Assembly: GCF_000715075.1 (NCBI RefSeq)
Contig: NC_134096.1
Span: 63,683,854-63,747,853, forward strand
DNA: 64,000 nucleotides
Source: Nicotiana tabacum
Lineage: Eukaryota > Streptophyta > Magnoliopsida > Solanales > Solanaceae
Reading direction: 5' to 3'
Positions 1-11,270 of the stretch are shown here, piece by piece; the first letter of the stretch is position 1, and the number at the start of each line of letters is the position of its first letter. A program made the position numbers and the translations under genes. The notes under the pieces were generated by a model that saw only the letters and a program-made list of their open reading frames with translations, had not been told where the DNA came from and did no database searches.

Positions 1-600
1 ATAATTCAAGCCTTTTTTTTAAAGATATAATTTAATACACGGGTCGAAACCAACAACAGAAATAATTTTTAAAAACCTCCCAAGACTGATAATACTGAGT
101 CACGAACTTTAACTGAATACATGGAAGTATCTCGAGGATCGAATATACAGTACTGGTCAAATAAGAAATTAACAGTACAATAAAATGGAAAGGCTCCAAG
201 GGACTGCGATGACCAAGCAGTCCTACCTTGAATCCTTGCGATCATACTTTAATCTCTGTCCGAATCGGATATCTTCAATACCTGGCTCTGCACAAAAAAT
301 ATGCAGAAGTGTAGTATAAGTGCACCACGGTCGGTACCCAGTAAGTATCAAGACTAACCTCAGTGGAGTAGTGACGAGGTACAGTCAAGACACTCACTAG
401 TCAAATAATCTGTGCAATATAGCATACAAAAATAATAGAAAATAAATAGCAGTGATAGCAAAACCAATCAACTAGTGATTTAAATAGCAAGGCAACAGGA
501 ACACCATAAATATTACTCAAACGAATAATAAACACAGGTACAACCAATTAATCAAGTCCTTCAAAATATACATCTTTTATCTATAAGTGTTTCAATAAAA

Positions 601-880
601 GTCTCTAGAATATAATCATTTTCAATAAATATATTTCGAATATACTTCCTTCAAATAAATATCTTTCTATTATAATTCTTTCAAATAAATATCTTTCGAA
701 TATAATTCTTTCAAATAAATATCTTCTGAATATAATTCTTTCAAGTAAATATCTTTCAAATATAATTCCTTCAAGTAAATATTTTTCAAATATACTTCTT
801 TCAAGTAAATATCTTTCTAATATAATTCTTTCAAATAAATATCTTTCTAATACAATTCTTTCAAATAAAAGTCACCATGT
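601..880. repeat. 30-bp AT-rich tandem repeat inside the LTR
   Basis: About nine units of exactly 30 bp repeat here (for example unit starts at 671, 701, 731 and 761). Each contains TTCAAATAAATATCTTTC with point differences. There are no unique spacers, so this is not CRISPR-like. It belongs to the LTR at 1-4098. Confidence 0.85.
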
Positions 881-910
881 GACACCTCATTTAACTTTTC
901 TGGCGTGAGA

Positions 911-1560
911 AATATATTCAACATATCACATCAAATGGCACGGAAATACCTTCGTGCACTTATCTCATTCTCACCCAATAAATATATATGTAGATCAAAT
1001 TAATTGGCACGGTAACGTCCTTCGTGCATTTATATCTTTCTCACCGTGCATATATATAACAGTACCAACTAGGTAGGAGAAATGCCAATAATAATAAAAG
1101 AAATAAAGTGGAGGCACACAGGAAGCAACAACTACTACAAGTCACATAGAAAACATAGGTGCACAATAACATCTTAAGATAAAGGCATGAATGTATACAC
1201 AAGAAAACGATATCACAATATAATGTATGTCTCTCGTCCTCGCCTGCACGGAAACACCCTTCGTGCCATGAATATATGATAATATAAAAATAATTGCACG
1301 ACATCACCATTCGTACTTTTACTCTCATCCTCACCTGATAATATAAATGAAATGGCACGGCATCACCCTTCGTGCTTTACACTCTCAATGGCACTGCATT
1401 ACACTTCGTGCTTTACACTCTCAAATGGCACGGCATCACCCTTCGTGCTTTACACTATCCCTCACATGATAATATAATTTAAATGGCATGGCATCACCCT
1501 TCGTGCTTTACACTCTCAAATGGCACGGCATCACCCTTCTGCTTTACACTCTTCCTTACC
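911..1560. repeat. Degenerate ~35-bp repeats with GGCACGGCATCACCC / TTCGTGC
   Basis: Irregular units of 'aatggcacggcatcaccc' followed by 'ttcgtgctttacactct' recur at least seven times with variable gaps. They form part of the LTR's internal repeat region. Many ORFs running across them are incidental. Confidence 0.75.
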
Positions 1561-2699
1561 AAGCACATGTATATCATTAACAAGCAAGGTAGAAAGTATA
1601 AATAACATCAAGGAGAGTGTTTAAACCACAACATAATACAACAATTCATATCACAATTTGCCACTGACCACAACCAAATTCCAAATATGTAGCAGAATCA
1701 ATACATTTCTCAACAAATAGCCCAAGGCTCCACACAACGTATATAAAACCCCAAAATAATCAACAGAGGTGAAAAATACTCAGTATAGGGCAACGCCTTC
1801 ATTAATCCAAATTCTTGATAATTATATTAACTCCTCAATTTAAACTTATTTAATAAATATTTGCAGATAAGGATTTCGTCATTAATTTAATTCCAAGAAA
1901 AATATCAAATCAACAAACACACGGAATTCACATAAAACCCAAGTGACAATAACACCAAATTATTATATAAAATACAAACTCGACAAATAAGAAACGAGGC
2001 ATGATAATTCAAGGATTTACTAAATGCCAACAATTATCTAATTTAATACATAAACATGCCTAAAAATTTAAACCAATAAAATTTGCACAAATAAGCCCGA
2101 GTACGTACTCGTCACCTCGCGTACACGGCTTTCAATCACACAATTTCCACATAAGACTCAATGCCTAAGGGGTAATTCTCCCACTCAAAGTTAGGCAAGA
2201 TAATTACCTTTTTGAACTTATGCCAATATTCCAAAATTGCCTTCTTGCTTGAATTGACCTCCGGACAGCTCAAATCTATCCAATTAATTGTACAACTTCA
2301 TTAAAATTTATGGAAAATAATTCCGGATAATAATACGCCGACTTAAAAATTTATTCTAAAAAGTCAATGCGGGGCTCGCCTCTTGGAACCCAATATAATT
2401 TTTATGAAATCCGAACACCCATTCCGATACGAGTTCAACCATACCAATTTTATCAAATTCTGATAATAACTCGACCTTCAATTCTTAAACTTTTGTTTTT
2501 GGAAGATTTAGCTAAAATCTTGATTTCTTCCATTAAAATCCGAATTAAACGATGAATATAATCATATATTTATGAAATATAAACACTTTAGGATATAGAA
2601 CACTTACCTCAATCCATACGGTGAAAATCGCCTTAAAGATCGCTTCAATCCGAGCTCCAATTATGTTAAAAATGGATGAAACCTCGAAATATAGCTACT

Positions 2700-3290
2700 G
2701 TCCAGGTATTTACTCTTCGTGAACGTAGAAAATACTTCGCGATCGCGAAGCACAACTTTTCTCAGCCCAAAATTTGCCTTTCGCGATTGCGAAGAACAAG
2801 TGCCCAGCTCTTCTAGACAGCCTCTAGTATAATAGTCATAAATTTTTGTACAAAACTCTAAATTGCAAATGGTTTAACTTTCTAAAACCTAAACATCAAG
2901 GTCTATAACTTTTATTTATTGATCATCTCCCAATTCCTTATAGATTGCTAGATATAAGCTTCCAAAATCAGCCTTGTGCAACAGAGATTTCCAAACTCTT
3001 CCCACACAGCCTATAGTATATCCAGCATAACCTTTTGTACACAACTCCAAATGATAAATGGTTTACTTTTCTGAAAACTAGATACAAAGAGCTACAACTT
3101 TTATTTTTGGATCATCTCCAAATTTCTTATAGATTACGAGATATAAGCTTCCAAAATCGGGTCAGTGCAATAGAGATTTCCTCTACGCGATCGCAAAAAG
3201 GCTTCTACGATCGCGATTCACAGTGTCCAAACAGCAAAATTTCTCTTCGCGATCGCGACCGTTTGTCCGCGATCGCGATGCATACCTCTG
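2700..3290. repeat. CpG-rich GCGATCGCGA motifs in LTR
   Basis: The palindrome GCGATCGC and near variants (CTTCGCGATCGCGAAG type) occur several times in otherwise AT-rich LTR sequence. The equivalent place in the solo LTR at 15674-18747 carries GCGAACGCG, and the LTRs of the element at 20959-38310 carry GCTTCTGCG. Confidence 0.7.
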
Positions 3291-3862
3291 TGGCCAAAAA
3301 CCAGTAACTAAAAATGGCCTAGAAATGGTCTGAAACCACCCCGAAACTCACCTGAGCCACTCGGGACCCCGTCCGAACATACCAACAAGTCTCAAAACAT
3401 ATTACGGACTTAGTCGAAACTTCAAATCACATCAAACAACGCTAAAACCACGAATCATATCCCAATTCAAGCTTAATGAAATTAAGAAATTTCAACTTCT
3501 ACATTCGGCGCCGAAACCTATCAAATCAAGTCTGATTGACCTCAAATTTTGCACACAAGACATAAATGACATAACAGACCTATAAAAATTTTCAGAATTG
3601 AATTCTGACCCTGATATCAAAAAGTCAACTCCCCGGTCAAACTTCCAACTTAAACTTCATATTTTCGCCATTTCAAGCCTAATTTAACTACGGGCTTCCA
3701 AATAATTTTTCGGACACACTCCTAAGTCCAAAATCACCATACGAAACTATTGGAATAATTAAAACTCTATTCCGGGATCGTTTACTCAAAAGTCCAACTC
3801 TGGTCAACTCTTTTTATTTAAGTTTCAAAAATGAGAATTGTTCTTTCAATTTAATCCCGAAT

Positions 3863-4098
3863 CTTTCGAAAATCAAACTCGACCACACTCGCGGGTCATA
3901 ATACATATTAAGAAGTTGCTCGAGACCTTAAGTCACTGAACGGGGCGTAAATTCTTAAAACGACAAGTCGGGTCGTTACACTTCCGAAAATCAAACTCGA
4001 CCACACCCGCGGGTCATAATACATATTACGAAGTTGCTCGAGACCTTAAATCACTGAATAGGGCGTAAATTCTTGAAACGACAAGTCAGGTCGTTACA
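3863..4098. repeat. Tandem duplication of the last 118 bp of the LTR
   Basis: Bases 3863-3980 and 3981-4098 are two head-to-tail 118-bp copies. Both start CTTTCGAAAATC or CTTCCGAAAATC and both end in GGTCGTTACA. They differ at only a few sites. The duplication therefore repeats the LTR terminus (U3 outer end in the minus orientation). Confidence 0.9.
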
Positions 4099-4260
4099 AG
4101 TAGCTATAGAACAGTAGGTCCAGGATGCACAGGGGGAATCTCCATGACGATGTCTTTAAATTGAACAATATTAATTAAAGTATTTTTCACTTTAATCGTT
4201 TAAGCATCTTTAAATATATTGCGATATTTTTTATATTAATATTTAATCGATAAATTTTCT

Positions 4261-4830
4261 ATATAAAAAATACTTAGGTTGATAAATTTTTTATATTATT
4301 ATTTTATATGTTAGTTTCTTATATTTTGTTTTACTAAAATTCGGTAAGGTTTGGTTTGAACTGTAATCTTTTTTCAAGATATTTTTGGGTTATAAGAGAA
4401 TTAAATATTTAATTTTCATAACTAATCAAGATATATTTAATAATTATTCATATAAAAAATACTTAAGTTGATAAATTTTTTATATTATTATTTTATATAT
4501 TAGTTTCTTACATTTTTTGACTAAAATTCGGCAGAGTTTTGTTTGAACTGTCATCTTTTCAGATATTTTTGGGTTATAAGTGAATTAAATATTTAATTTT
4601 CATAACTAATCAAGATATATTTAATAATTATTTATAGAAAAAATATTTAGGTTAATAATCTATATTAATATTTTTTATGTTTGTTTCTTACATTATTTGA
4701 CTAAAATTCGGTAAGGTTTTATTTGAATTGTCATCTTTTTCAGATTTTTTTGGGTTATAAGAGAATTAAATATTTAATTTTCATAACTAATCAAGATATA
4801 TTAAATAATTGTTCATATAAAAATTACTAC
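4261..4830. repeat. AT-rich tandem repeat, three copies of 182-189 bp
   Basis: The phrase 'tataaaaaatactta' or a variant recurs at 4262, 4451, 4633 and 4816. Between these points the text is nearly the same: 'actaaaattcgg', 'tttgggttataag' and 'aattaaatatttaatttt'. The period is 182-189 bp. No coding potential is seen. The unit length is satellite-like but only about three units are present. Confidence 0.85.
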
Positions 4831-5988
4831 AAACTTAATACTAAATAGTATTTAATTTATTTCATTCGTAACGATTTATTTGTTAACTTTTATATTTTAC
4901 CCAGAAATTCAGTAGCATCTCTTTTGTACTGTCAACTAATTATTTTATGATTCATATCTAATAGTTGATTGTTATCTAATAATACATTTAATTCATAATT
5001 GAGTACTCTAACCGGGTTAGTTAATGAGGGCACGTAGTTTTTATTCTAGATTAAAGAATCCTAAAGAGCACTAAAGTCACACTACGCTAAATGGTCATAA
5101 ACAACGTCAACTAACATAAACTAAAATTTATCATCGGTTTTACTAGGTTAAAGGGCACTACATAACAATAAAAGGCACAACATATCACTAAAGGGCATTA
5201 AACAACAATAAAGTCATATATTATTATATGTACAAAACTAAAGTCACATATAACACTAATTATTCAACAAAAGAACAATATACAATTTTCATAATTTTTT
5301 GCACATAAATAAACTAATCCGGATAAAAAATTAAAAAAATAACTATATCAAAAAACGATCACAAAAAGTATACAACACAGTAAAAATAACTAATTAGTAA
5401 ATTATGTACATGAGTTTTACTATAAAAGTGAGTCGGAATACCTCGTTTTAGAGTTTTTTGAATTGAGAAAAATTGATGATTTGACCACCGAAACGAGCAA
5501 TAGAAGAGATCCACTACACGATAACACCTTGGATCGGGTGTTAGCTCGCTAAAATAAGGATGGGACACAAGGAAGAAGAATGGGCCCTTTTTAATATAGG
5601 TATAGCGTATATATGTGATGTGTTATACTTGCCTGTCTTTCATTTAAAAATCAGGGAATGGCATGTGCTATACCTTAACGGACAATGAAAAATCAGGGGA
5701 TGGCATGCGCTATACGTTAACGGACAAACGTGTTGTTAAGGTATGCCTTATTTTTTCCATCTATTTTTGTGCTTTGAGTCCAAAAATACCTCCAAAGCAT
5801 GGGGTACAAATAGAAAAAGCAAAATAATGTAAAACCGGAAGAAGGAACCATTGATGAGCCAATGTTGTTCGTAAACAATCCAAACGAAACTAATTAATTT
5901 TGTATAATATTTTATACAAATAAAAAAATCTCTATAATTCAATACTATGAAACTACAAAACACCAAAATATGAAAAGAGGTAACCAAA
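4831..5988. other. AT-rich intergenic DNA, nothing recognised
   Basis: This stretch has scattered 'aaagggca' phrases near 5150-5230, a short tandem repeat at 5646-5727, and the likely 3' untranslated region of the RING gene just before 5988. A 69-codon minus-strand ORF (5359-5568) shows no recognisable domain and I do not call it a gene. Confidence 0.5.
5646..5727. repeat. Two 40-bp direct repeats (period 42)
   Basis: Copies at 5646-5685 and 5688-5727 both run from AAAAATCAGG through GGCATG and GCTATAC to TTAACGGACAA, with three or four differences. Confidence 0.8.
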
Positions 5989-6534
5989 TTATTTGCTGTC
6001 TATGACCATATCTTCAGCTGCCGATTCATCGCCAAAATCGGACTCTAAGTCAAAATCCCAATTACCAACATCATGATTAACAATAACATCAAACGTAAAC
6101 ATAACTTCATCCTCTGCACTTTCAATTGGCATCTTATATCTACAAATCGGACACGATCCATTAATCCCTAGCCACTTCGCAACACAATTTGAATGAAACT
6201 TATGTCTACACGGCATCTCCTTAGCTTCATCACCGACTTCGAATTCTAACAAACAGATGGCGCATTCGATCCCTTGTTCAAAAACCGAAACCATCGGCAT
6301 CGATTCAATTGACGCTTTAGTTGCAGGTAAAGGCGCTTCCTTAACCTCAATGAAAGTAATTGATCTGTTCGTTGCGTCCACCACTACCCTTACCTCAAGT
6401 GGATGTTCTGGTAGCGGAGAAGTGGCGGAGAATTGGATGATATAAGGGAGGATTATTGATCTGGCGTTCCTTGAGGTCAGCTCTTCGAGAGATGGCAGTG
6501 ATGACATCTCCGCATCGGTAGATAATGGAGCCAT
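5989..6534 (-). CDS. RING-H2 finger E3 ubiquitin-protein ligase, intronless
   Basis: A single-exon gene of 181 codons. A canonical RING-H2 domain sits at residues 91-131: C91, C94, C109, H111, H114, C117, C128, C131 (spacing C-x2-C-x14-C-x-H-x2-H-x2-C-x10-C-x2-C). The 'CPIC' and the W at 121 sit in the usual places for E2 binding. Proteins of this type pass ubiquitin from an E2 enzyme to substrates. The N-terminus (residues 1-85) is hydrophilic with no clear transmembrane segment, so a cytosolic or nuclear protein is likely. The C-terminus (137-181) is strongly acidic. The start at 6534 is the first ATG, and a CT/GA-rich leader lies just upstream. The overall plan resembles the small intronless plant RING ligases such as the MPSR1/RING1-like group, but I cannot assign the subfamily. 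All catalytic-fold residues are intact and it looks functional. Confidence 0.92.
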   Translation of the reverse strand: MAPLSTDAEMSSLPSLEELTSRNARSIILPYIIQFSATSPLPEHPLEVRVVVDATNRSITFIEVKEAPLPATKASIESMPMVSVFEQGIECAICLLEFEVGDEAKEMPCRHKFHSNCVAKWLGINGSCPICRYKMPIESAEDEVMFTFDVIVNHDVGNWDFDLESDFGDESAAEDMVIDSK

Positions 6535-7391
6535 TCCACACGATGCTGTAGCTGACTATGGTTGACGCGTGCGCGCGAGAGAGAGAGAAAAAGTAACTTT
6601 TGAAAGGAGGATAGTCCGTCTTATAGGCTGCTTTGGTAGCGTATGGAGGTGACGCGTTCTAGACGTGGGATTGAGAAAGTTTAGAGTCCAAGTTCAATGT
6701 AATTATAAGTAAATTTTTATATATTAAGTAATAAGTAGTAACTTTATAAAAATAGTAACGAACATATTAGTAAAGCAACTAATAATAACTTGTTGAGTAT
6801 AAGTAACATATTTTGAGAGTGTACAAAAAATAATTGTGCTAGCAATACAATTTAACAAGCTATAGGTTTTCTCTGATATTGTAATATCAAACTTAATATA
6901 GAAAGTTACCTATTATAGTAGGTCAATGGAACATAATAAAAAAAATCTTTGTATTGAATTGTAACTCTAAATTTATAGAGTTTTAAGTTATATAACCGTT
7001 AGTGTAAAAAAAAGATTTTCTTTTATCAAGTAACCTTAAGAATATCGACACGTAAGCTTTATTAAAATATGAGATTTATAATTTTACAAACCTACTACAA
7101 TAACTTTAGATAACTTAATCGTGTAAAAATATTTTAGACTAACTATATATATATATATAACTTAGAACAATATAATATTCTGTGGGATAGTAGTATTGGA
7201 CGGGAAGAAGATTTTGTAAAGTTGACAACTTTACCAAACATGATAATTAGTGAGTTACTATTGTCTTAATAGTTGATTTGTTTTTCCTTTTCGACGTCCC
7301 CATATATATATAGCTTTTGTTAATGAATACTCTCTCCGGATTATTTTATACTATGATATTATTAGGCACGAAAGAAAGAGAGATAGACTTC
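6535..7391. other. RING gene promoter and AT-rich intergenic DNA
   Basis: The minus-strand gene starts at 6534, so its promoter lies here. A GCGCGC/GAGAGAGAGA tract at about 6573-6590 would be a CT-rich 5' leader. A (TA)n run occurs near 7147-7160. No ORF or element is recognised up to the hAT target duplication at 7392. Confidence 0.5.
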
Positions 7392-7432
7392 GATACATTC
7401 GGGGCGCCCTTCCATAAAGCAAGTAAAGCAAT

Positions 7433-8021
7433 TGTTTACCCGTAAAATGGTATAATTAAATTTATATATAGTTACTTGACAAGTGAACTAATTTGATCCT
7501 AAAATAATATAATAATCAGAGAAATACACAATACTTAACCATAGAATGTAGATGAAATAGCAAAGATAGTGATTCCGTGAACACGATTTCCGAACACAGC
7601 AATGATGAGATCAAAAAGCGAGAAAGTGAAATTGCATAAAGTTTTGTATAGAATACAGTATATGTTCTTGCCAAAAAATGCGTGTCATTTACAATGATAA
7701 CTCAGCTCATTATTTATAGTTATGCCTAGGGAAAAGGTCATATGATCATACCCTCCTTTAATGCTAATTATGATGGTCATTGATGAAGATGTAACGTTGA
7801 GTATAAATGCCAAATTCTCTGTAACGGACCGTCGCTCTTAATGCTGTAGAATTTTCTTTAGTAAATGCTATCGGGCGCAGAGCATTTAATACACTTTTAT
7901 AAACGTTATCCGTTCTGGTGACAAGCGAAATGGTTGCGTTCGGTCCTCAGCCATCCCATCTTGGATTTCACGTGTCCTCCTTTTAGTCAGCCACGTGTCA
8001 TATCATATTTTACCCTATACA
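7433..8021 (-). repeat. Tat element 3' LTR (589 bp)
   Basis: It begins TGTTTACCCG and ends CCTATACA on the plus strand (TG...CA). It matches 38530-38757 at both ends but holds 361 bp that the other copy lacks. The extra piece lies between CAA at 7561-7563 and CAA at 7922-7924. Confidence 0.9.
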
Positions 8022-8040
8022 GATAGTCCCCCTACTTTCC
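8022..8040 (-). other. Tat element polypurine tract
   Basis: Read on the minus strand, GGAAAGTAGGGGGACTATC abuts the 3' LTR. It is the expected plus-strand primer site for reverse transcription. Confidence 0.75.
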
Positions 8041-8369
8041 GATGACATAACTTTATGTTACCGGGAAGTTGGTAAAAACACCTTTTTGGCGGGAATTACT
8101 ATAATTCCCTCTAAAGGTCTCTGACAGTTAATTAGACGCACATCTCTCAGTATTTAATGCCCCGAACACGCGTCATTCCATGATTCAGCACAGCTTTTGC
8201 CGATTATCGAGGTAATCATGGCCATGAATTTAGCCACCAAAATTTCACTTATACGCAACTTTCTTTTCCTTTGCGTTTCACAATTTCTTGAGCTTCTGAT
8301 TTGCATCCTTGTTTTCCATCCTTTCTCTAATTTTCTTCAAACACAAACTCTTTACCTGCTTCTTTTGCA

Positions 8370-11211
8370 ATGGCTTCTTCCTCCAAACGTGGTGGTTCTA
8401 TAAAGAATAAGAACAAAATCGAAGATTTCATTCCCCCAACAGTGGATTCCATCATCCCAAGACGGCTTAGTACTTCGAAGGATTATGAAGAGAAATTTTC
8501 TACTGCTAACCCTCGTACATTGGTTGTTAGTAGGTACTCTTCTTCCATCCGTCCTTCCAGTATTCCTGCTATGAAGGAGGATTGCAGCTGCAATGAGTTA
8601 GAAATTATCACTCCCGATCTATCGGAGCGAGTGACCCTTCCCAAGAAAGGTTTTACATACTTTTTCATGTATCCCTTTACTTTGAGTACATTTTCTTTGA
8701 GCGGAGAGCTTGATTCTATGATTGCGGAGTTTTGCCTTCGCTACCAAGTATATTTGGCACAGGTAAGTCCTTCAGTGTGGAGGACGGTCGCTTGCCTCCG
8801 ACGTTTGTGCCAAGAAACTCAAGAGAAGCTAACCTTAACTCATGTGATAAATCTCTATTCCCCTAAACTCTTCCGCGGGGGAATGATAAACCTTTACAAG
8901 CGTGGCTACCACAATTGTTGTCTAGCATGAATGATGACAACGACCGTAGTTGTATGAAACGGATCATTGTAGTTGCCACCAACGACATCATTCTGACAAT
9001 GGCTTCATCCTTTCCGGTTGCTTGGAACCGCACGCGTAAGTTCTTTGTATAATACTCCTCTTACTAGATATTCTTCTATGATCATATCATCTCTTTACCC
9101 TTTACATGTTTCAGCAATTCGATGGCTCTCACCGGTGGTGAAAGGTTTGAACCGGTGGGTTCAAAAGATCTTAGACGACACAACTCCCGAAACTCGTTTG
9201 TGGAAAGAACTGTCCCTTAAATACGGGTGGAAGGCCAAATATCATGGTAACTCTAATTTACCTTGCTTCCATTTTTGCATATGAAGAACTTGGTTGAACC
9301 CTTCTCACTTTGTTCAAGCAATTAGGTCTACCTGCAGGCTCTGTTGTTGCTCCCGAGGAAGACGTTCTGGTTTATCCTGCTGATGCAGCGAGGCTGCTTC
9401 AGGAAGCACTTACTCGAACATGTATCTCTGGGCCTGTTTCGGGTGCAAATACTTCTTTACGGAGTCCCCGATCGGAGGATGAACAAACAAAGAGAAGGCG
9501 TTCCTCCGCGGTTAGGGAAAATAATAAAAGGGCAAAGATTGATGCCCCGAGTCATCTCCGGTGGCGATGATGACTGATCCTCCTTCTGGGCCGGTCATAG
9601 AAAATGTGATGATCGATGATGATGATGATGATGAAGTTGTTGATGAGGGAGCTTCTTTATACAAAATGCAATGATCCTCATCATCTCAACATGATGCTCG
9701 ACCTGTTGAGATAGATACAACAGCTGAACACGATGCTTCGGCTGTTTGGGGAGAATCTGATTTGGCAAAATATACCAACTCCTATTTTTGGGCCCCAATT
9801 GATGCAACTAGTACTGCAGGGCTGAGTATCGGGTCCTTGTCGTCTTTGGTTGGCGAGCATCAAACAATCAGCAATGCATTTGATGCAGCGACTTCTCACT
9901 CTTCAATTCCATCAGCTTCACCTCCACCCTCACCAACACCAGCAACTGCTATATCATTTCCATCTCTGTCTACTCTTCCACCAGCGGTTGCTACACCATA
10001 TCCATCGGCCGCACCTAACCATGAAGAAGGTGTTCCTCTTCCATAGTCCCCAGTTCATGGGAATTTGGGGCAAAATTATGATGCCCCTTCTGAAGATCCA
10101 CAAAGAAGGAGGAACATTACTCTTTCAGTCTCTACCGGGTGCAACCTGCTATCACTGTTGGTGGAGCTTGGTAATTACCTGAAGCCTTTGGCTTCAGAAA
10201 AAGACTGGAAAAATATTAAGACACTCTCGGGCAAGTATTTGTTGAACAATGCTATGCATAATGTCGCGGCGGTACGTTCCTTCTTTCCTCTGTTATTTCT
10301 TCTACTTTTGAACGAACGTATTCTAAGTTTTACCTTTTCTTGTTTTGTAGGCCAACATTATTGCTTCTGAGGGCCTTCAAAGGTTGATTCGTGAGAAGGA
10401 AGAACTTACTTCTAAACGGGATCAGCTTTTGGCGAAACGGGACCAGACTGTTCTCTGCCTCTCGAAACTGGAAACTAGAGCTGCTGAGGCCGTTATTTTG
10501 GAGGCTCGTTTGCAGCAAAACGAGCAAGAAGTGGTAATCCTTAGCCAAGAAATTAGGCCGATGAGGGTTAAATTTGATGAGGCCAAGGCCAAATGGGCAG
10601 AAGTCCATAACATCGTTCTTGCTGCAGCCGACCGTGAGGTTGCTTCCGCTGAAAGAGTGATTAACTTAGAGGCAGCCTTGAACTCCAAAAGTAAAGAGCT
10701 TTCTGCTATGAAGGTGAAACATGCCCACCTAGAAGAGAAGTACAGGAAAACTATTGAGCATAATAGGCTCTTTAGTTCAATTGTCCGCGAGCTCGACGTC
10801 AGCCTCAAATCTGCTAGATCTGCCCGGGAAAACCTTTTCGCTGAGGTTACTCAACTCAAAGAAGAACTTAAGTGTTGAGAGGCTTTCCTCATTGTTTAAA
10901 AAACTTATTCCATGTATATCATGAGGAGAAAAACCTTGGAAGAGGCCAAAGCTAGTATCATTGATGTTGATGCCGAAATTGCTAAGGCCCGAGAGCTTGA
11001 GTTGGCTGCAAAAAATAGACTCCCGGCACAGTCTGATGCTCCGGGTTCTTCTAATTTAGGTACCAAATTTTTGGAAACTGAAGAAAGATCGGAAGGGGAT
11101 GAGGCCGAAGACCAAACTGGGGAAAGCGTTGTGCCATCGGCGGAACCACCTACTCTTCCCAGCAATGCGGATACTTCTCTTCCTCTTGGTCCCGGAAAAG
11201 CTGTAGTTTAG
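8370..11211 (+). pseudogene. Antisense accessory gene (aORF) of the Tat element, spliced, decayed
   Basis: It lies on the strand opposite gag-pol, between integrase and the 3' LTR. The start at 8370 has good context (GCAATGGCT). Predicted exons: 8370-9035, 9115-9246, 9326-10271, 10351-11211. The introns have GT..AG ends (GTAAGT..TTTCAG; GTAACT..ATTAG; GTACGT..TTGTAG) and join sensible codons. The N-terminal part resembles the 'putative gypsy-type transposase' family found in Tat elements (PF04195-like). The middle is acidic then Pro/Ser/Thr-rich (about 9590-10050). The region 10384-10870 is a long coiled coil rich in E, K and L heptads. Damage: a frameshift near 8905, another near 9550, a TAG near 10045, and stops at 10876-10878 and 10897-10899. 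Known Retand/Grande elements carry antisense ORFs of unclear function; the biochemical role is unknown. Confidence 0.75.
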
Positions 11212-11264
11212 CTTTTACTTTCTTTTCTCATTGTATACTTGTAACATTTTGGCCCGTTCTTGTG

Positions 11265-11270
11265 AATAAA
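11265..11270 (+). terminator. Poly(A) signal AATAAA downstream of the antisense gene
   Basis: AATAAA lies 54 bases after the last antisense codon in T-rich DNA. It fits termination of the plus-strand transcript inside the retrotransposon. It could be chance. Confidence 0.5.

Larger units (their letters stand above)
1..4098 (-). mobile_element. Tekay/Del-type LTR, left end outside window (solo LTR or 5' LTR)
   Basis: The right end reads GGTCGTTACA, the same terminus as the LTRs ending at 18747, 23748 and 38310. The internal plan is also the same: tandem AT repeats, then short repeats with 'ttcgtgc', then CpG-rich palindromes, then a stretch containing 'aaatttagcctaattta'-like and 'ccccggtcaa' text and a final TTACA. 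No coding sequence is present, as expected of an LTR. By comparison with the complete element at 20959-38310 the LTR is in minus orientation. No purine tract follows 4098, so this edge is an outer element edge. The left half lies beyond the window, so solo LTR and 5' LTR cannot be told apart. The family assignment rests on layout and terminal similarity seen by eye. Confidence 0.75.

Noticed and set aside
601..880. CRISPR-like array (regular 30-bp repeats)
   Set aside because: The units are directly abutting with no spacers, AT-rich and inside a plant LTR.
5359..5568. 69-codon minus-strand ORF
   Set aside because: It has no domain, no conserved feature and lies in AT-rich repeat-bearing DNA.
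6257..6445. 62-codon plus-strand ORF inside the RING gene
   Set aside because: It is the complement of the RING coding region with no independent signal.
8762..9035. Intron in the antisense gene starting at GTAAGT 8764
   Set aside because: The frame continues through conserved-looking protein past this site, so the donor-like motif seems unused.
10422..10808. 128-codon minus-strand ORF
   Set aside because: It is the shadow of the coiled-coil exon of the antisense gene on the plus strand.
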